From Sysuimicrobium calidum (lineage in GTDB: Bacteria > Sysuimicrobiota > Sysuimicrobiia > Sysuimicrobiales > Sysuimicrobiaceae), in the NCBI GenBank assembly GCA_031459935.1, contig JAVKHN010000001.1:1-64000 (forward strand): a stretch of DNA of 64,000 nucleotides. The letters run 5' to 3'. The notes beneath the pieces were generated by a model that ran no database searches, was not told the DNA's origin, and saw only the letters and a program-made list of their open reading frames with translations. This document shows positions 42,081 through 51,322 of this stretch, piece by piece (the first letter of the stretch is position 1; each line of letters opens with the position of its first letter). The position numbers were made by a program, and so were the translations under genes.

Positions 42081-43094
42081 ATGCAGCGACCCGTAACCCC
42101 TGTGGAACTTGGAATTCCGCCGGAGGTCCGGGACGTATCGCGGGAGCAGTGGCTCCACATGTACGAGCTCATGGCGAAGATCCGGGCCTTTGAGGAGCAG
42201 GTGAACGAGCTGTACGTGACCCGGCGCATGCCCGGGCTCGCGCACCTCTACGTCGGGGAGGAGGCGGTGGCGGTGGGCGTGTGTCAGGCCCTGCGCCGGG
42301 AAGACTACATCACCAGCACCCACCGGGGCCACGGTCACTGCCTGGCGAAGGGGGCCAGGGTGGACCGGATGTTCTGCGAGCTTCTGGGTAAGGCGGAGGG
42401 CTACTGCCGGGGCAAGGGTGGATCCATGCACATCGCGGATCCGGATTCCGGAAACCTCGGGGCCAACGCCATCGTGGGAGGCAGCGCAGGCATCGCGGCG
42501 GGCGCGGCCCTCTCCGCGAAGATGCGGGGCACGGACCAGGTGGCGGTGTGCTTCTTCGGGGAGGGGGCCCTGGGACAGGGGATCCTATACGAGGCCATGA
42601 ACATGGCCGCCCTGTGGAGGCTCCCGGTGATCTACGTATGCGAGAACAACCTGTACAACGAGTACACCCACTACCGGGAGACCACCGCCGGGGAGATCTT
42701 GGCGCGTCCCGGAGCCTTCGGCATCCCCGGGGAGGAGGTCGACGGGCAGGACGTGCGGCAGGTGCTGGCCGCGGCCCGCCGGGCCGTGGCCAGGGCCCGG
42801 CGCGGGGAAGGGCCTTCGTTCCTCCTGTGCAACACCTACCGCTTCTACGGCCACCACGTGGGCGACGTGGACCGCTCCTACTACCGGAGCAAGGAGGAGG
42901 AGGAGTGGTGGAAGCGGGAACGGGATCCCCTGCGCATCCTGCGGAGTTGGATGGTGCAGGCAGGACTGGCGGAGGAAGCGGAGTTCGAGCGTATCGATCG
43001 GGCGGTGCACGAGGAGGTCCTGGCGGGGGTGGCCTACGCCCTCCAGGCTCCCTATCCGGATCCCAGCGAGGTGAGCCAGCATGTCTACGCCTAG
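42081..43094 (+). CDS. 2-oxoacid (acetoin/pyruvate-type) dehydrogenase E1 alpha subunit
   Basis: The 337-residue subunit has the thiamine diphosphate motif GEGALGQG (from 160) through ENNLYNEYT (188-196), and the conserved HLYVGEEAVAVGV and THRGHGHCLAKG segments that place substrate. The size and spacing match acetoin dehydrogenase AcoA and heterotetrameric pyruvate dehydrogenase alpha. The substrate of this copy is not evident. ATG at 42081 follows GGGAGGGAGGAGCG. It overlaps the E1 beta gene by 14 nt. Confidence 0.93.
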   Translation: MQRPVTPVELGIPPEVRDVSREQWLHMYELMAKIRAFEEQVNELYVTRRMPGLAHLYVGEEAVAVGVCQALRREDYITSTHRGHGHCLAKGARVDRMFCELLGKAEGYCRGKGGSMHIADPDSGNLGANAIVGGSAGIAAGAALSAKMRGTDQVAVCFFGEGALGQGILYEAMNMAALWRLPVIYVCENNLYNEYTHYRETTAGEILARPGAFGIPGEEVDGQDVRQVLAAARRAVARARRGEGPSFLLCNTYRFYGHHVGDVDRSYYRSKEEEEWWKRERDPLRILRSWMVQAGLAEEAEFERIDRAVHEEVLAGVAYALQAPYPDPSEVSQHVYA

Positions 43095-44106
43095 CCTCTC
43101 CGTAGGAACGGACGCACGCGCGGGCGTGCGGGAGATCACCATGGCCCAGGCCATCCGGGAGGCCCTGGCGGAGGAGATGCGCCGGGATCCCCGGGTGTTC
43201 CTCCTGGGCGAGGACGTGGCAGAGGCCGGCCACCCCTTCAAGGTGCTCTCGGGCCTCGTGCAGGAGTTCGGACCTCAACGGGTCATCGACACCCCCATCT
43301 CCGAGGCGGGGTTCGTGGGCATCGCGGTGGGCGCCGCCATGACGGGGATGCGGCCCGTGGTGGACATCATGTTCGGGGACTTCCTCACCCTGGCCATGGA
43401 CCAGATCGCAAACCAGGCGGCCAAGGTGCACTACATGTCGGGCGGCAAGATCAAAGTTCCGCTCGTGGTGCGCACGACCCTGGGTGCCACCCGCCGGTCT
43501 GCGGCCCAGCACAGCCAGAGCCTGCACGCCTGGTTCAGCCACATCCCCGGGCTCAAGGTGGCCCTACCCAGCACCCCCTATGACGCCAAGGGGCTGTTGA
43601 AGACCGCCATCCGGGACGACAACCCCGTGCTCTTCTTCGAGGACAAGATGATGTACCAGGTGAAGGGGCCTGTGCCGGAGGAGGAGTACACCATCCCCTT
43701 CGGGGTGGCGGATGTCAAGCGCCAGGGGCGGGACGTGACCCTGGTGGCCACCAGCAGCATGGTGTACGTGGCCCTGGATGCGGCCCGGATCCTGGCGCAG
43801 GAGGGGATCGAGGCGGAGGTGGTGGATCCCCGCACCACGGTGCCCCTCGACGTGGAGACCCTGGTGCAAAGCGCCCGGAAGACCGGCCGCGTGATCGTGA
43901 TCGACGAGGGATACCGGGGGTACGGAGTGACCGCGGAGATCGCTGCGGTGATCGCGGAGGAGGCCTTCTACGACCTCGAAGCTCCTGTGCGGCGCCTGGG
44001 AGCCATGGACGTGCCGGTCCCCTTCTCCCCGGTGCTGGAAGACGAGACCGTACCCACCCCCGAGCGGGTGGCGGCGGTGGCGCGGGAGCTGTGTTGGCGG
44101 GCATGA
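43081..44106 (+). CDS. 2-oxoacid (acetoin/pyruvate-type) dehydrogenase E1 beta subunit
   Basis: The 341-residue subunit shows EDVAEAGHPFKVLSGLVQEFGPQRVIDTPISEAGFVGIAVGAAMTGMRPV (conserved family core, abbreviated), the active-site region SAAQHSQSLHAWFSHIPGLKVALPSTP and the C-terminal domain EVVDPRTTVPLD. It pairs with E1 alpha to form the thiamine-dependent decarboxylase. It overlaps E1 alpha by 14 nt, so translation is coupled. The following gene is an M24-family protein and not E2, which lies further on at 45486. Confidence 0.93.
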   Translation: MSTPSLSVGTDARAGVREITMAQAIREALAEEMRRDPRVFLLGEDVAEAGHPFKVLSGLVQEFGPQRVIDTPISEAGFVGIAVGAAMTGMRPVVDIMFGDFLTLAMDQIANQAAKVHYMSGGKIKVPLVVRTTLGATRRSAAQHSQSLHAWFSHIPGLKVALPSTPYDAKGLLKTAIRDDNPVLFFEDKMMYQVKGPVPEEEYTIPFGVADVKRQGRDVTLVATSSMVYVALDAARILAQEGIEAEVVDPRTTVPLDVETLVQSARKTGRVIVIDEGYRGYGVTAEIAAVIAEEAFYDLEAPVRRLGAMDVPVPFSPVLEDETVPTPERVAAVARELCWRA

Positions 44107-44133
44107 GCGGAAAGGCCAGAGGAGGTGAGGGAA

Positions 44134-45471
44134 ATGGGGATCAAGACGTACGGCCTGATGGGGGTAGACTGGGAGGTCCGCGTGGACTACGAGCGGCTGC
44201 GGCGGGAACGCCTGCAGCGCGCCAAGGCCTTCCTGAAGCGCTCGGAGCTGGGAGCCCTGCTGTGCTTCGACATGAACAACATCCGCTACATCACCGCGAC
44301 CCACATCGGGACCTGGGCCATGGACAAGCTCGTGCGGTTCTGTCTGCTGCCGCAGGACGACGAACCCATCCTGTGGGACTTCGGCTCCGCGGCCCGGCAC
44401 CACCAGCTGTACTGTCCTTGGTTGGGGGAGCGGTCCCGGGCGGGGATCTCCACCCTGCGGGGGTCGTACCCCGAGCGGGCCAGGGACGTGGCCCGCAAGA
44501 TCCGCATCGAGCTGGAGGCCCGGGGCCTGCACAAGGAGCCCCTGGGCGTGGACATCGTGGAGCCCACGGTGCTCTTCGCCCTCCAGGAGGAGGGGCTGCG
44601 GGTGGTGGACGGGCAGTGGGTGATGACGGAGGCCCGCAAGATCAAGACGCAGGACGAGATCACCCTGCTGACGACCGCCTGCATGATGGTGGATGCCGCC
44701 TACGAGGAGCTCTACAGGTTCCTGCGGCCCGGGGTACGGGAGAACGAGTGCGTGGGGCTCGTGGCCAAGGTCCTGTATGATCTCGGGTCCGAGCACGTAG
44801 AGGGCGTGAACGCCATCAGTGGGGAGCGGTGCAGCCCGCACCCCCACGTGTACACGGATCGGGTCCTGCGGCCCGGGGACCCCGTGTACTTCGACATCCT
44901 GCACAGCTTCAACGGCTACCGTACCTGCTACTACCGTACCTTCGTGGTCGGCAGCGCCTCCCCCGCCATGGTGGACGCCTACAAGCGGTGTCGGGACTAC
45001 CTGGATGCGGCCATCAGCCTCATCAAGCCCGGGGTGACCACCGCAGACGTGGTGAAGGTATGGCCCAGGGCGGAGGAGTTCGGGTTTGCCAACGAAGAGG
45101 CCGCCTTCGCACTGCAGTACGGGCACGGGGTGGGGCTCTCGATCTGGGAGAAGCCCATTTTCAGCCGCCTCGTGTCCTTCGACAAGCCGGAGGTCATCGA
45201 GGAAGGGATGGTGCTGGCTCTGGAGACCTTCTGGCCCGCCTCGGACGGCTGGTCCGCCGCCCGCATCGAGGAACAGCTGGTGGTCACCAGGGACGGCTGT
45301 GAGGTCATCACGCGCTTTCCCGCGGAGCAGCTCCTGGTGGTGGGAGCGCGGTACTGGACCGTGGACGGGCCGCTTCCGCTGCGGCGTGAGGTGCAGTCGC
45401 ACCTGAACCGGGAAACCAGCCCCCTGGAGGCAGTGGTGGCCTCCGCGGCGGTGGAAGGCGTCCGGTCCTAG
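44134..45471 (+). CDS. M24-family (creatinase/aminopeptidase P-like) protein with Asp-to-Cys change at a metal site
   Basis: The 445-residue protein has an N-terminal creatinase-type domain and a C-terminal pita-bread domain. Metal-ligand positions are D254 (VYFDILHS), C265 where the second Asp is expected (GYRTCYYRTF), H331 (QYGHGVGL), E364 (LALETFW) and E379 (ARIEEQLVVT). With one ligand replaced by Cys it may bind a single metal or none, as creatinase itself does. X-Pro aminopeptidase, DMSP lyase and creatinase-like activities are all possible for the family. ATG at 44134 follows AGAGGAGGTGAGGGA. It lies between E1 beta and E2. Confidence 0.85.
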   Translation: MGIKTYGLMGVDWEVRVDYERLRRERLQRAKAFLKRSELGALLCFDMNNIRYITATHIGTWAMDKLVRFCLLPQDDEPILWDFGSAARHHQLYCPWLGERSRAGISTLRGSYPERARDVARKIRIELEARGLHKEPLGVDIVEPTVLFALQEEGLRVVDGQWVMTEARKIKTQDEITLLTTACMMVDAAYEELYRFLRPGVRENECVGLVAKVLYDLGSEHVEGVNAISGERCSPHPHVYTDRVLRPGDPVYFDILHSFNGYRTCYYRTFVVGSASPAMVDAYKRCRDYLDAAISLIKPGVTTADVVKVWPRAEEFGFANEEAAFALQYGHGVGLSIWEKPIFSRLVSFDKPEVIEEGMVLALETFWPASDGWSAARIEEQLVVTRDGCEVITRFPAEQLLVVGARYWTVDGPLPLRREVQSHLNRETSPLEAVVASAAVEGVRS

Positions 45472-45485
45472 GGTCGGAGGGAGAC

Positions 45486-46640
45486 GTGCCGAAAGAGGTG
45501 ATCATGCCCGCCCTGGGCCTCGCCCAGGAGACGGGGAAGATCCTGAAGTGGCTTCGGAGGGAGGGGCAGGAGGTCCGTCAGGGCGAGCCCCTCCTCGAGG
45601 TGGAGACCGACAAGGCCAACGTGGAGATCGAGGCCCCGGCCAGCGGAGTGCTGGGCCGGATCCTGGTATCGGAGGGCGGGGAGGTGCCGGTGGGGCAGGT
45701 GATCGGGTGGATCCTCCTCGCTGGCGAGTCGCCCTCCGACGTTCCGGGGGAGCCGGTGGGCACGCTGGAGAAGGCGGAGTCCGCGGCTGCGGTGGTGGAG
45801 GGGACCCAGCCGCCGCGGGCCGAGGCGGCGACGCCTGCCCGGCCCCGGGCTTCCCCCAAGGCCCGCAGACTGGCCCGTGAGATGGGGCTGGATCTGAGCT
45901 CCGTGCGGGGATCCGGGCCCGGCGGGGCGGTGTTGGCCGCCGATCTCCAGCAGCTCGCGGCGGCCGCGGTGCCCGCCGAGCTCCCGCACGTGTGGAAGCT
46001 CATGGCGGAGCGCACCGCGCGGGCGTGGAGCACGGTTCCGCACTTCTTCCTGCAGCGGGACGTGCGGGCGGATCGCCTGCTGGCGTGGCGGGAGGCCCTT
46101 CGGGCGCGGGTACAGCAGGATCTCACGTACACGGATCTGCTGGTGAAGCTGGTGGCCGCGGCCCTGCGGCTCCACCCGGAGCTCAACGCCCGGTGGGAGG
46201 AGGGGCGCATCCAGCGGCTTCCGGAGGTGAACATCGGCCTCGCGGTGGCCACAGATCAGGGGCTTGTGGTGCCCGTGATCCGCGGGGCGGACCAGCTCCC
46301 CGTGGAGGAGATCGCGCGCCGCCGAGGGGAGCTCGTGGAGCGGGCGAGGGCCGGAAAACTGCGCCTGGAGGACGTGGAGGGAGGAACCTTTACCCTCACG
46401 AACCTCGGCATGTACGGGGTGGACCGGTTCTTCGCCATCGTCAACGCTCCCCAAGCGGCCATTCTGAGCGTGGGGCGCATCGTGGAACGGGTGATGGGGG
46501 AGGAAGGGAAAGCCGTGGTGCGCCCCGGCCTCACCCTGGGGCTCTCATGCGACCACCGGGTGGTGGACGGTGCCCGGGCCGCCCGGTTCCTGGAGACGCT
46601 TGCGGGGTTTGTGGAGGAACCGCTGGCGCTGCTGCGGTAA
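45486..46640 (+). CDS. 2-oxoacid dehydrogenase E2 (lipoamide acyltransferase)
   Basis: The 384-residue protein has one lipoyl domain (about 3-80, lipoyl Lys K43 in ETDKANVE), a linker rich in P, A and E, and a peripheral subunit-binding domain (about 120-155, SPKARRLAREMGLDLSSVRGSGPGG abbreviated). The catalytic domain (about 165-384) carries active-site LSCDHRVVDGA (H357, D361). It transfers the acyl group formed by E1 to CoA. GTG at 45486 follows GGGAGACG. No E3 (dihydrolipoamide dehydrogenase) gene is present nearby, so E3 is presumably supplied from elsewhere. Confidence 0.93.
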   Translation: MPKEVIMPALGLAQETGKILKWLRREGQEVRQGEPLLEVETDKANVEIEAPASGVLGRILVSEGGEVPVGQVIGWILLAGESPSDVPGEPVGTLEKAESAAAVVEGTQPPRAEAATPARPRASPKARRLAREMGLDLSSVRGSGPGGAVLAADLQQLAAAAVPAELPHVWKLMAERTARAWSTVPHFFLQRDVRADRLLAWREALRARVQQDLTYTDLLVKLVAAALRLHPELNARWEEGRIQRLPEVNIGLAVATDQGLVVPVIRGADQLPVEEIARRRGELVERARAGKLRLEDVEGGTFTLTNLGMYGVDRFFAIVNAPQAAILSVGRIVERVMGEEGKAVVRPGLTLGLSCDHRVVDGARAARFLETLAGFVEEPLALLR

Positions 46641-46648
46641 AAAGCCGC

Positions 46649-47425
46649 ATGGACCTCGGGATTCGGGGAAGGATCGCCATCGTCACCGGAGGCAGCCGGG
46701 GCCTGGGCCGCAGCGCGGCCATCTCCCTGGCCCAGGAGGGGGTCCGGGTGGCCATCTGCGCGCGGACCCCGGACGCTCTTCACCGGACCGTGGAGGAGCT
46801 CCGCAACCTCGGCGCGGAGGCCATGGGCATCGTGGCGGACGTGACGCACCCGGAGGGGCCGGAGAAGGTCTACCGGGAGACGGTGGAACGCTTCGGGCAG
46901 GTGGACATCCTGGTGAACAACGTGGGGGGACGGCGCGGGGGGCAGTCCCTGGAGGACACCGCGGAACAGGACTTCCTGGACGCCCTCCTGCTCAACCTGT
47001 TCAGCGCCATCCGGCTCACCCGGCTTGTCCTCCCGGAGATGCGCAGGCGGCGGTGGGGCCGCATCATCAACATCGCCTCCATCTGGGGGCGGGAGTACGG
47101 AGGAACCATCGCGTACATGACCGCGAAGGCCGCCCTCATCGCGTTTACGAAAGGCCTGGCTCGACAGGTGGCGAAGGACAACGTGCTGGTGAACTCCGTG
47201 GCTCCGGGTTCCATCCTGTTCCCGGGCGGAGGCTGGGATCGGTTCGTCCAGAGCAATCCGCCGGAGGTGGTGGAGGCGTTCATCGAGCGCCACCTGCCCA
47301 TGGGCCGGTTCGGCTGGCCGGAGCCCGTGGGAGACCTGGTGGCCTTTCTCGCCTCGGAACGGGCGTCCCTCATCACCGGAGCCTGCATCAACATCGACGG
47401 GGGGCAGAGCTACTCCCTGATCTAG
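46649..47425 (+). CDS. Short-chain dehydrogenase/reductase (SDR)
   Basis: The 258-residue SDR has TGGSRGLGRS (nucleotide binding), NNVGG (NNAG equivalent), catalytic Ser in INIASIWG and the intact Tyr-x-x-x-Lys as YMTAK, followed by NSVAPGSI. It belongs to the 3-oxoacyl reductase-like classical group, and substrate prediction is not possible. ATG at 46649 is 8 nt after the E2 stop, with a poor ribosome binding site. It stands in contrast to the SDR at 34743, which lacks this catalytic pair. The aldehyde dehydrogenase starts 18 nt downstream. Confidence 0.9.
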   Translation: MDLGIRGRIAIVTGGSRGLGRSAAISLAQEGVRVAICARTPDALHRTVEELRNLGAEAMGIVADVTHPEGPEKVYRETVERFGQVDILVNNVGGRRGGQSLEDTAEQDFLDALLLNLFSAIRLTRLVLPEMRRRRWGRIINIASIWGREYGGTIAYMTAKAALIAFTKGLARQVAKDNVLVNSVAPGSILFPGGGWDRFVQSNPPEVVEAFIERHLPMGRFGWPEPVGDLVAFLASERASLITGACINIDGGQSYSLI

Positions 47426-47443
47426 CGGAAGGGAGGTGCGGGG

Positions 47444-48874
47444 ATGAGCACCAGGACGGTTCCGCGGTGGGGTCTATGGATTGACGGTCGGTGGCGGGAC
47501 GCAGACCGGTACGTACCGGTGCTGCACAAGTACCGGCAGGAGGTCCTCGCGGAGGTGGCGGAGGCGGACGAGGTTCTCGTGGACGAGGCGGTGCGGGCCG
47601 CACAGCGGGCCGCGGAGCGGCCGCTACCGCCGTACCGGCGGTTCGAGATCCTGCGCCGGGCCGCGGATCTGCTGGGCGAGCGGAAGGAGGAGTTCGCCCG
47701 CACCATCGCCCGGGAGGCCGGCAAGCCCCTCAAGTACGCCCGCATCGAGGTGGATCGGGCCATCCAGACCATCTCCCTGAGCGGAGAGGAGGCCAAGCGC
47801 ATCCACGGGGAGCAGGTTCCCGTGGATGCGGCCCCGGGGTCCGAAGGCCGTCTGGCGTTCACCCTTCGGGTCCCCGTGGGCGTGGTGTGCGCCATCGCGC
47901 CCTTCAACTTCCCCCTCAACCTCGTGGCCCACAAGGTGGCCCCGGCCCTGGCCGCGGGGAACGCGGTGGTGCTCAAGCCCGCCACCTACACTCCCCTCAC
48001 GAGCCTGATGCTGGCCCAGCTGCTGGAGGAGGCGGGGCTTCCCCCGGGATACCTCAACGTGGTGGTGGGAGGCGGGCACACGGTGGGTGAGGCCCTGCTG
48101 CGGCATCCCGGGATCGCCCTGTACACCTTCACCGGAAGTCCGGAGGTGGGCGAGCGCATCAAGGCCGCCACGGGCCTGCGCCGCGTGATCCTGGAGCTCG
48201 GCAACAACTCCCCCAACATCGTATCTCGGGACGCGGACCTGGACCGGGCGGCGCAGCTGCTGGCCCGGTTCGCGTACCTCTATGCGGGCCAGTTCTGCAT
48301 CTCCGTCCAGCGCATCTACGTGGAGGAGCCCGTCTACGAGGCCTTCCTGGAGAAGTTCGTGGCATCGGCCCGGGCCATGAGGTTGGGGGATCCGGAGGAT
48401 CCCGAGACCGACATCGGCCCCATGATCTCCGAGGAGGACGCCAAGCGCGTGGAGGCCTGGGTGGAGGAGGCCATCCAGGGCGGCGCGAGGCGGGTGCTGG
48501 GAGGACCGCGCCAGGGAGTGCTCTATCCCGCCACGGCCCTGGTGGATGTGCGGCCGGAGATGAAGGTGGTCTGTCAGGAGGTCTTCGGCCCCGTGGCCTC
48601 CGTGGTGGCGTGCTCCAGTTTCGAGGAAGCCCTAGAACGGGCCAACGAGACCGTCTACGGTCTGCAGGCGGGGGTGTTCACCAACGACCTTCGCAAGGCC
48701 ATGCTGGCGGCGAAGACCCTGCGCATGGGCGGGGTGATCGTCAACGACACCTCCGGCTACCGGGTGGATCTCATGCCCTACGGCGGGGTGCGGCGCAGCG
48801 GCATCGGCCGGGAGGGTCCGCGGTACGCCATCGAGGAAATGACGGACCTGCGCATCGTGGTCCTGAACCCTTAG
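47444..48874 (+). CDS. NAD(P)-dependent aldehyde dehydrogenase
   Basis: The 476-residue enzyme is a full-length ALDH: substrate-channel Asn N155 in APFNFPLN, KPA (178-180) at the nucleotide site, TFTGSPEVG, catalytic Glu E251 in LELGNNSP and nucleophile C285 in AGQFCIS. The C-terminal half includes GGARRVLGG and QEVFGPV. It oxidises an aldehyde to an acid, possibly lactaldehyde, succinate- or aminomuconate-type semialdehydes, which this sequence alone does not decide. ATG at 47444 follows AAGGGAGGTGCGGGG. A 59-nt gap separates it from the molybdopterin gene. Confidence 0.95.
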   Translation: MSTRTVPRWGLWIDGRWRDADRYVPVLHKYRQEVLAEVAEADEVLVDEAVRAAQRAAERPLPPYRRFEILRRAADLLGERKEEFARTIAREAGKPLKYARIEVDRAIQTISLSGEEAKRIHGEQVPVDAAPGSEGRLAFTLRVPVGVVCAIAPFNFPLNLVAHKVAPALAAGNAVVLKPATYTPLTSLMLAQLLEEAGLPPGYLNVVVGGGHTVGEALLRHPGIALYTFTGSPEVGERIKAATGLRRVILELGNNSPNIVSRDADLDRAAQLLARFAYLYAGQFCISVQRIYVEEPVYEAFLEKFVASARAMRLGDPEDPETDIGPMISEEDAKRVEAWVEEAIQGGARRVLGGPRQGVLYPATALVDVRPEMKVVCQEVFGPVASVVACSSFEEALERANETVYGLQAGVFTNDLRKAMLAAKTLRMGGVIVNDTSGYRVDLMPYGGVRRSGIGREGPRYAIEEMTDLRIVVLNP

Positions 48875-48933
48875 CTGCCGAGCACCTCCCTGCCCCGGCC
48901 TGCCGCCTTCTGAGCTCTTTGCGGAGGTGTCGT

Positions 48934-51243
48934 GTGGAAACACGGTGGATCGGGAGACCCCTCCGGCGTCGGGAGGATCCGCGGTTCCTCCGCGGCGAGG
49001 CCCGTTACCTCGACGACCTGGTCCTCCCGGGGATGCTCCACATGGTCGTGGTCCGCAGCCCCTATGCCCATGGGGTGCTTCGGGCGGTGCAGACGGAGCG
49101 GGCCCGGGGAGTGCCTGGAGTGGTGGCGGTGGTCACCGCGGAGGATCTTCCCCCGGGACTGCAGGGAGTTCCCCCGGCTCCGGTGGAGGGAGCGGAGGTG
49201 GCCTTCGTCCCGCACCCGCTGCTCGCCCGGGACCGGGTGCGCTATGTGGGAGAGCCCGTGGCCGCGGTGGTGGCGGAGACCCGGGCTGCGGCCTCCGATG
49301 CCGCGGCGGAGGTGGAGCTGGAGGTGGAGCCGCTCCCCGCGGTGGTGCACCTACAGGAGGCCCTGAGGGGGGAGGTACGGCTCCACGAAGCCGTCCCGGA
49401 CAACGTGCTGTTCCGGTGGCGCCGCGCCGGAGGGGATCCGGAAGCGGCCTTCCGGCGGGCAGCTCGGGTGGTGCGCGGTCGCTTCCGGATCCCCCGCCTA
49501 GCCGCGGTTCCCCTGGAACCCCGCGGGGCGCTTGCCGCCTACGATCCGGGAACCGGCACCCTCACCCTGTGGTGCTCGGCCCAGGGACCGCACCAGCCTC
49601 GCATGCAGCTGAGCCGGATCCTGCGGCATCCGGAGGATCGCATCCGGGTGGTGGTGCCGGATGTGGGAGGCGCGTTCGGGAGCAAGGGGAGCCTGCCGCC
49701 GGAAGCGGCCCTCGCCGCCTGGGCCGCGATGCGGTTGCGGCGTCCCGTGAAGTGGGTGGAGACCCGGCGCGAGAACCTGCAGGCCTCCTACCAGGGGCGG
49801 GGGCTTGAGGCGGAGGTGGAGATGGCGGTGGAGGAGACGGGGCGCATCACCGGGGTGCGGGCCACCCTGTGGGCGGACGCGGGCGCCTACCTCTACCCTT
49901 CCACCGTCATCCCGCCCGTTACCGCCGCCATGCTGCTCACGGGCGCCTATGCCATCCCCGCCGCGGAGGTCACGGTGCTGGGGGTGGCCACGAACAAGGT
50001 GCCCACGGGACCCTATCGGGGCGCAGGACGCCCCGAGGCCGCGTATCTCGTGGAGCGCATGGTGGACCTCGTGGCCCGGGAGCTGGACCTGGATCCCATG
50101 GAGCTGCGCCTGCGCAACTGCATCCCTCCGGATGCCTTCCCGTACCGCACGCCGCTCGGGTTTACCTACGACTCCGGGAACTACCCCCAGGTCCTGCAGC
50201 GCCTGCAGGCCCTCCTGGAGGCGGACGGGTGGCGGACCTTCCGGGAGCGCGCGCGGGCGGAGGGTAGGCTCGTGGGGATCGGCGCGGCCCTGTACGTGGA
50301 GCGGGTGGGAGCCCGGGAGTGGGAGAGTGCTTCGGTCTCGGTGCTCCCCTCCGGCCGGGTGGTGGTGCGCACGGGCTCCACCCCCCACGGCCAGGGACAC
50401 GAGACCACCTTCGCGCAGATCGCGGCGGAGCTGCTGCACCTGGATGTGGCGGACGTCGCGGTGCAGTATGGGGACTCCGCGGTGGTACCTCCGGGGGTAG
50501 GGACCTTCGGGAGCCGGTCCACCACCATCGGGGGATCCGCCTTGGTGGTGGCGCTCCGGAAGATCCGGGAGAAGGCGACCCGGATCGCCGCGCACCTCCT
50601 CGAGGCCGCGGAGGCGGACATCGAGTGGGAGGGTGCACAGCTGCGGGTTCGGGGCGCACCGGGGCGGGCGGTGTCCTGGCAGGAGCTCGCGGCCGCCGCG
50701 TACCAGCCCGGTCGCCTCCCGCCGGGGATGGAGCTGGGACTGGACGCGTACGGGTATTTCACTCTCCCGGGGCTGGTCTTCCCCTACGGTGCGTACGGGG
50801 CCCTGGTGGAGGTGGACCGGGAGACGGGCGAGGTGAAGTTGTTGAAGCTCCTAGCGGTGGACGACGCGGGGCGGGTGATCAACCCGCTGCTGGCGGAGGG
50901 GCAGGTGCGGGGCGGGATCGCGCAGGGGATCGGGCAGGCCTTGCTGGAAGAGGTGGTATACAGGGAGGACGGACAGCTGTTGACGGCGAGTCTCGCGGAG
51001 TACGCGGTGCCGCGGGCGGGGGACATCCCGGAGGTGGAGACGGAGCTCGTGGAGACGCCGAGCCCCTTGAATCCACTGGGGGCAAAGGGGATCGGGGAGG
51101 CGGGGACCATCGGGATGCCGGTGGCGGTGGCGAACGCGGTGATGGATGCCCTTCGGCCAGTCGGGATCCGGCACCTGGACTTCCCCTTCCGGTCGGAACG
51201 GGTATGGTGGGCCATTCGGGAGCGGGCGTCGGAGGGACGCTGA
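48934..51243 (+). CDS. Xanthine oxidase-family molybdopterin-binding large subunit (form II CoxL-like)
   Basis: The 769-residue protein has QGPHQPR at 217-223, molybdopterin loop GGAFGSKG at 245-252, PYRGAGRPE at 360-368, GQGHETT at 486-492 and the catalytic Glu E722 in KGIGEAG. The active-site loop lacks the AYxCSFR Cys of true CO dehydrogenase, so this is form II or a related hydroxylase of aldehydes, purines or N-heterocycles. GTG at 48934 follows GCGGAGG with 6-nt spacing. Small (2Fe-2S) and medium (FAD) subunits are not encoded beside it. The maturation genes at 20988-24797 fit this cofactor class. Confidence 0.92.
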   Translation: METRWIGRPLRRREDPRFLRGEARYLDDLVLPGMLHMVVVRSPYAHGVLRAVQTERARGVPGVVAVVTAEDLPPGLQGVPPAPVEGAEVAFVPHPLLARDRVRYVGEPVAAVVAETRAAASDAAAEVELEVEPLPAVVHLQEALRGEVRLHEAVPDNVLFRWRRAGGDPEAAFRRAARVVRGRFRIPRLAAVPLEPRGALAAYDPGTGTLTLWCSAQGPHQPRMQLSRILRHPEDRIRVVVPDVGGAFGSKGSLPPEAALAAWAAMRLRRPVKWVETRRENLQASYQGRGLEAEVEMAVEETGRITGVRATLWADAGAYLYPSTVIPPVTAAMLLTGAYAIPAAEVTVLGVATNKVPTGPYRGAGRPEAAYLVERMVDLVARELDLDPMELRLRNCIPPDAFPYRTPLGFTYDSGNYPQVLQRLQALLEADGWRTFRERARAEGRLVGIGAALYVERVGAREWESASVSVLPSGRVVVRTGSTPHGQGHETTFAQIAAELLHLDVADVAVQYGDSAVVPPGVGTFGSRSTTIGGSALVVALRKIREKATRIAAHLLEAAEADIEWEGAQLRVRGAPGRAVSWQELAAAAYQPGRLPPGMELGLDAYGYFTLPGLVFPYGAYGALVEVDRETGEVKLLKLLAVDDAGRVINPLLAEGQVRGGIAQGIGQALLEEVVYREDGQLLTASLAEYAVPRAGDIPEVETELVETPSPLNPLGAKGIGEAGTIGMPVAVANAVMDALRPVGIRHLDFPFRSERVWWAIRERASEGR

Positions 51244-51322
51244 GTCGTCCCCCTTCCTACCGGCTCCGTACGATCCGGTGAACGTAGCCGAGAAAGGCAT
51301 CTGCGGGAAAGGAGGGAGGGCG

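Noticed and set aside
43564..45402. 612-codon minus-strand open frame
   Set aside because: It is antisense to E1 beta and the M24 gene, which have full family motifs on the plus strand.
48934..51243. True aerobic CO dehydrogenase large subunit
   Set aside because: The active-site loop reads PYRGAGR and not the Cys-containing AYxCSFR, and the small and medium subunits are absent.
51259..51279. Terminator hairpin after the molybdopterin gene
   Set aside because: The ACCGG/CCGGT stem is only 5 bp with an 11-nt loop and no T-run follows.
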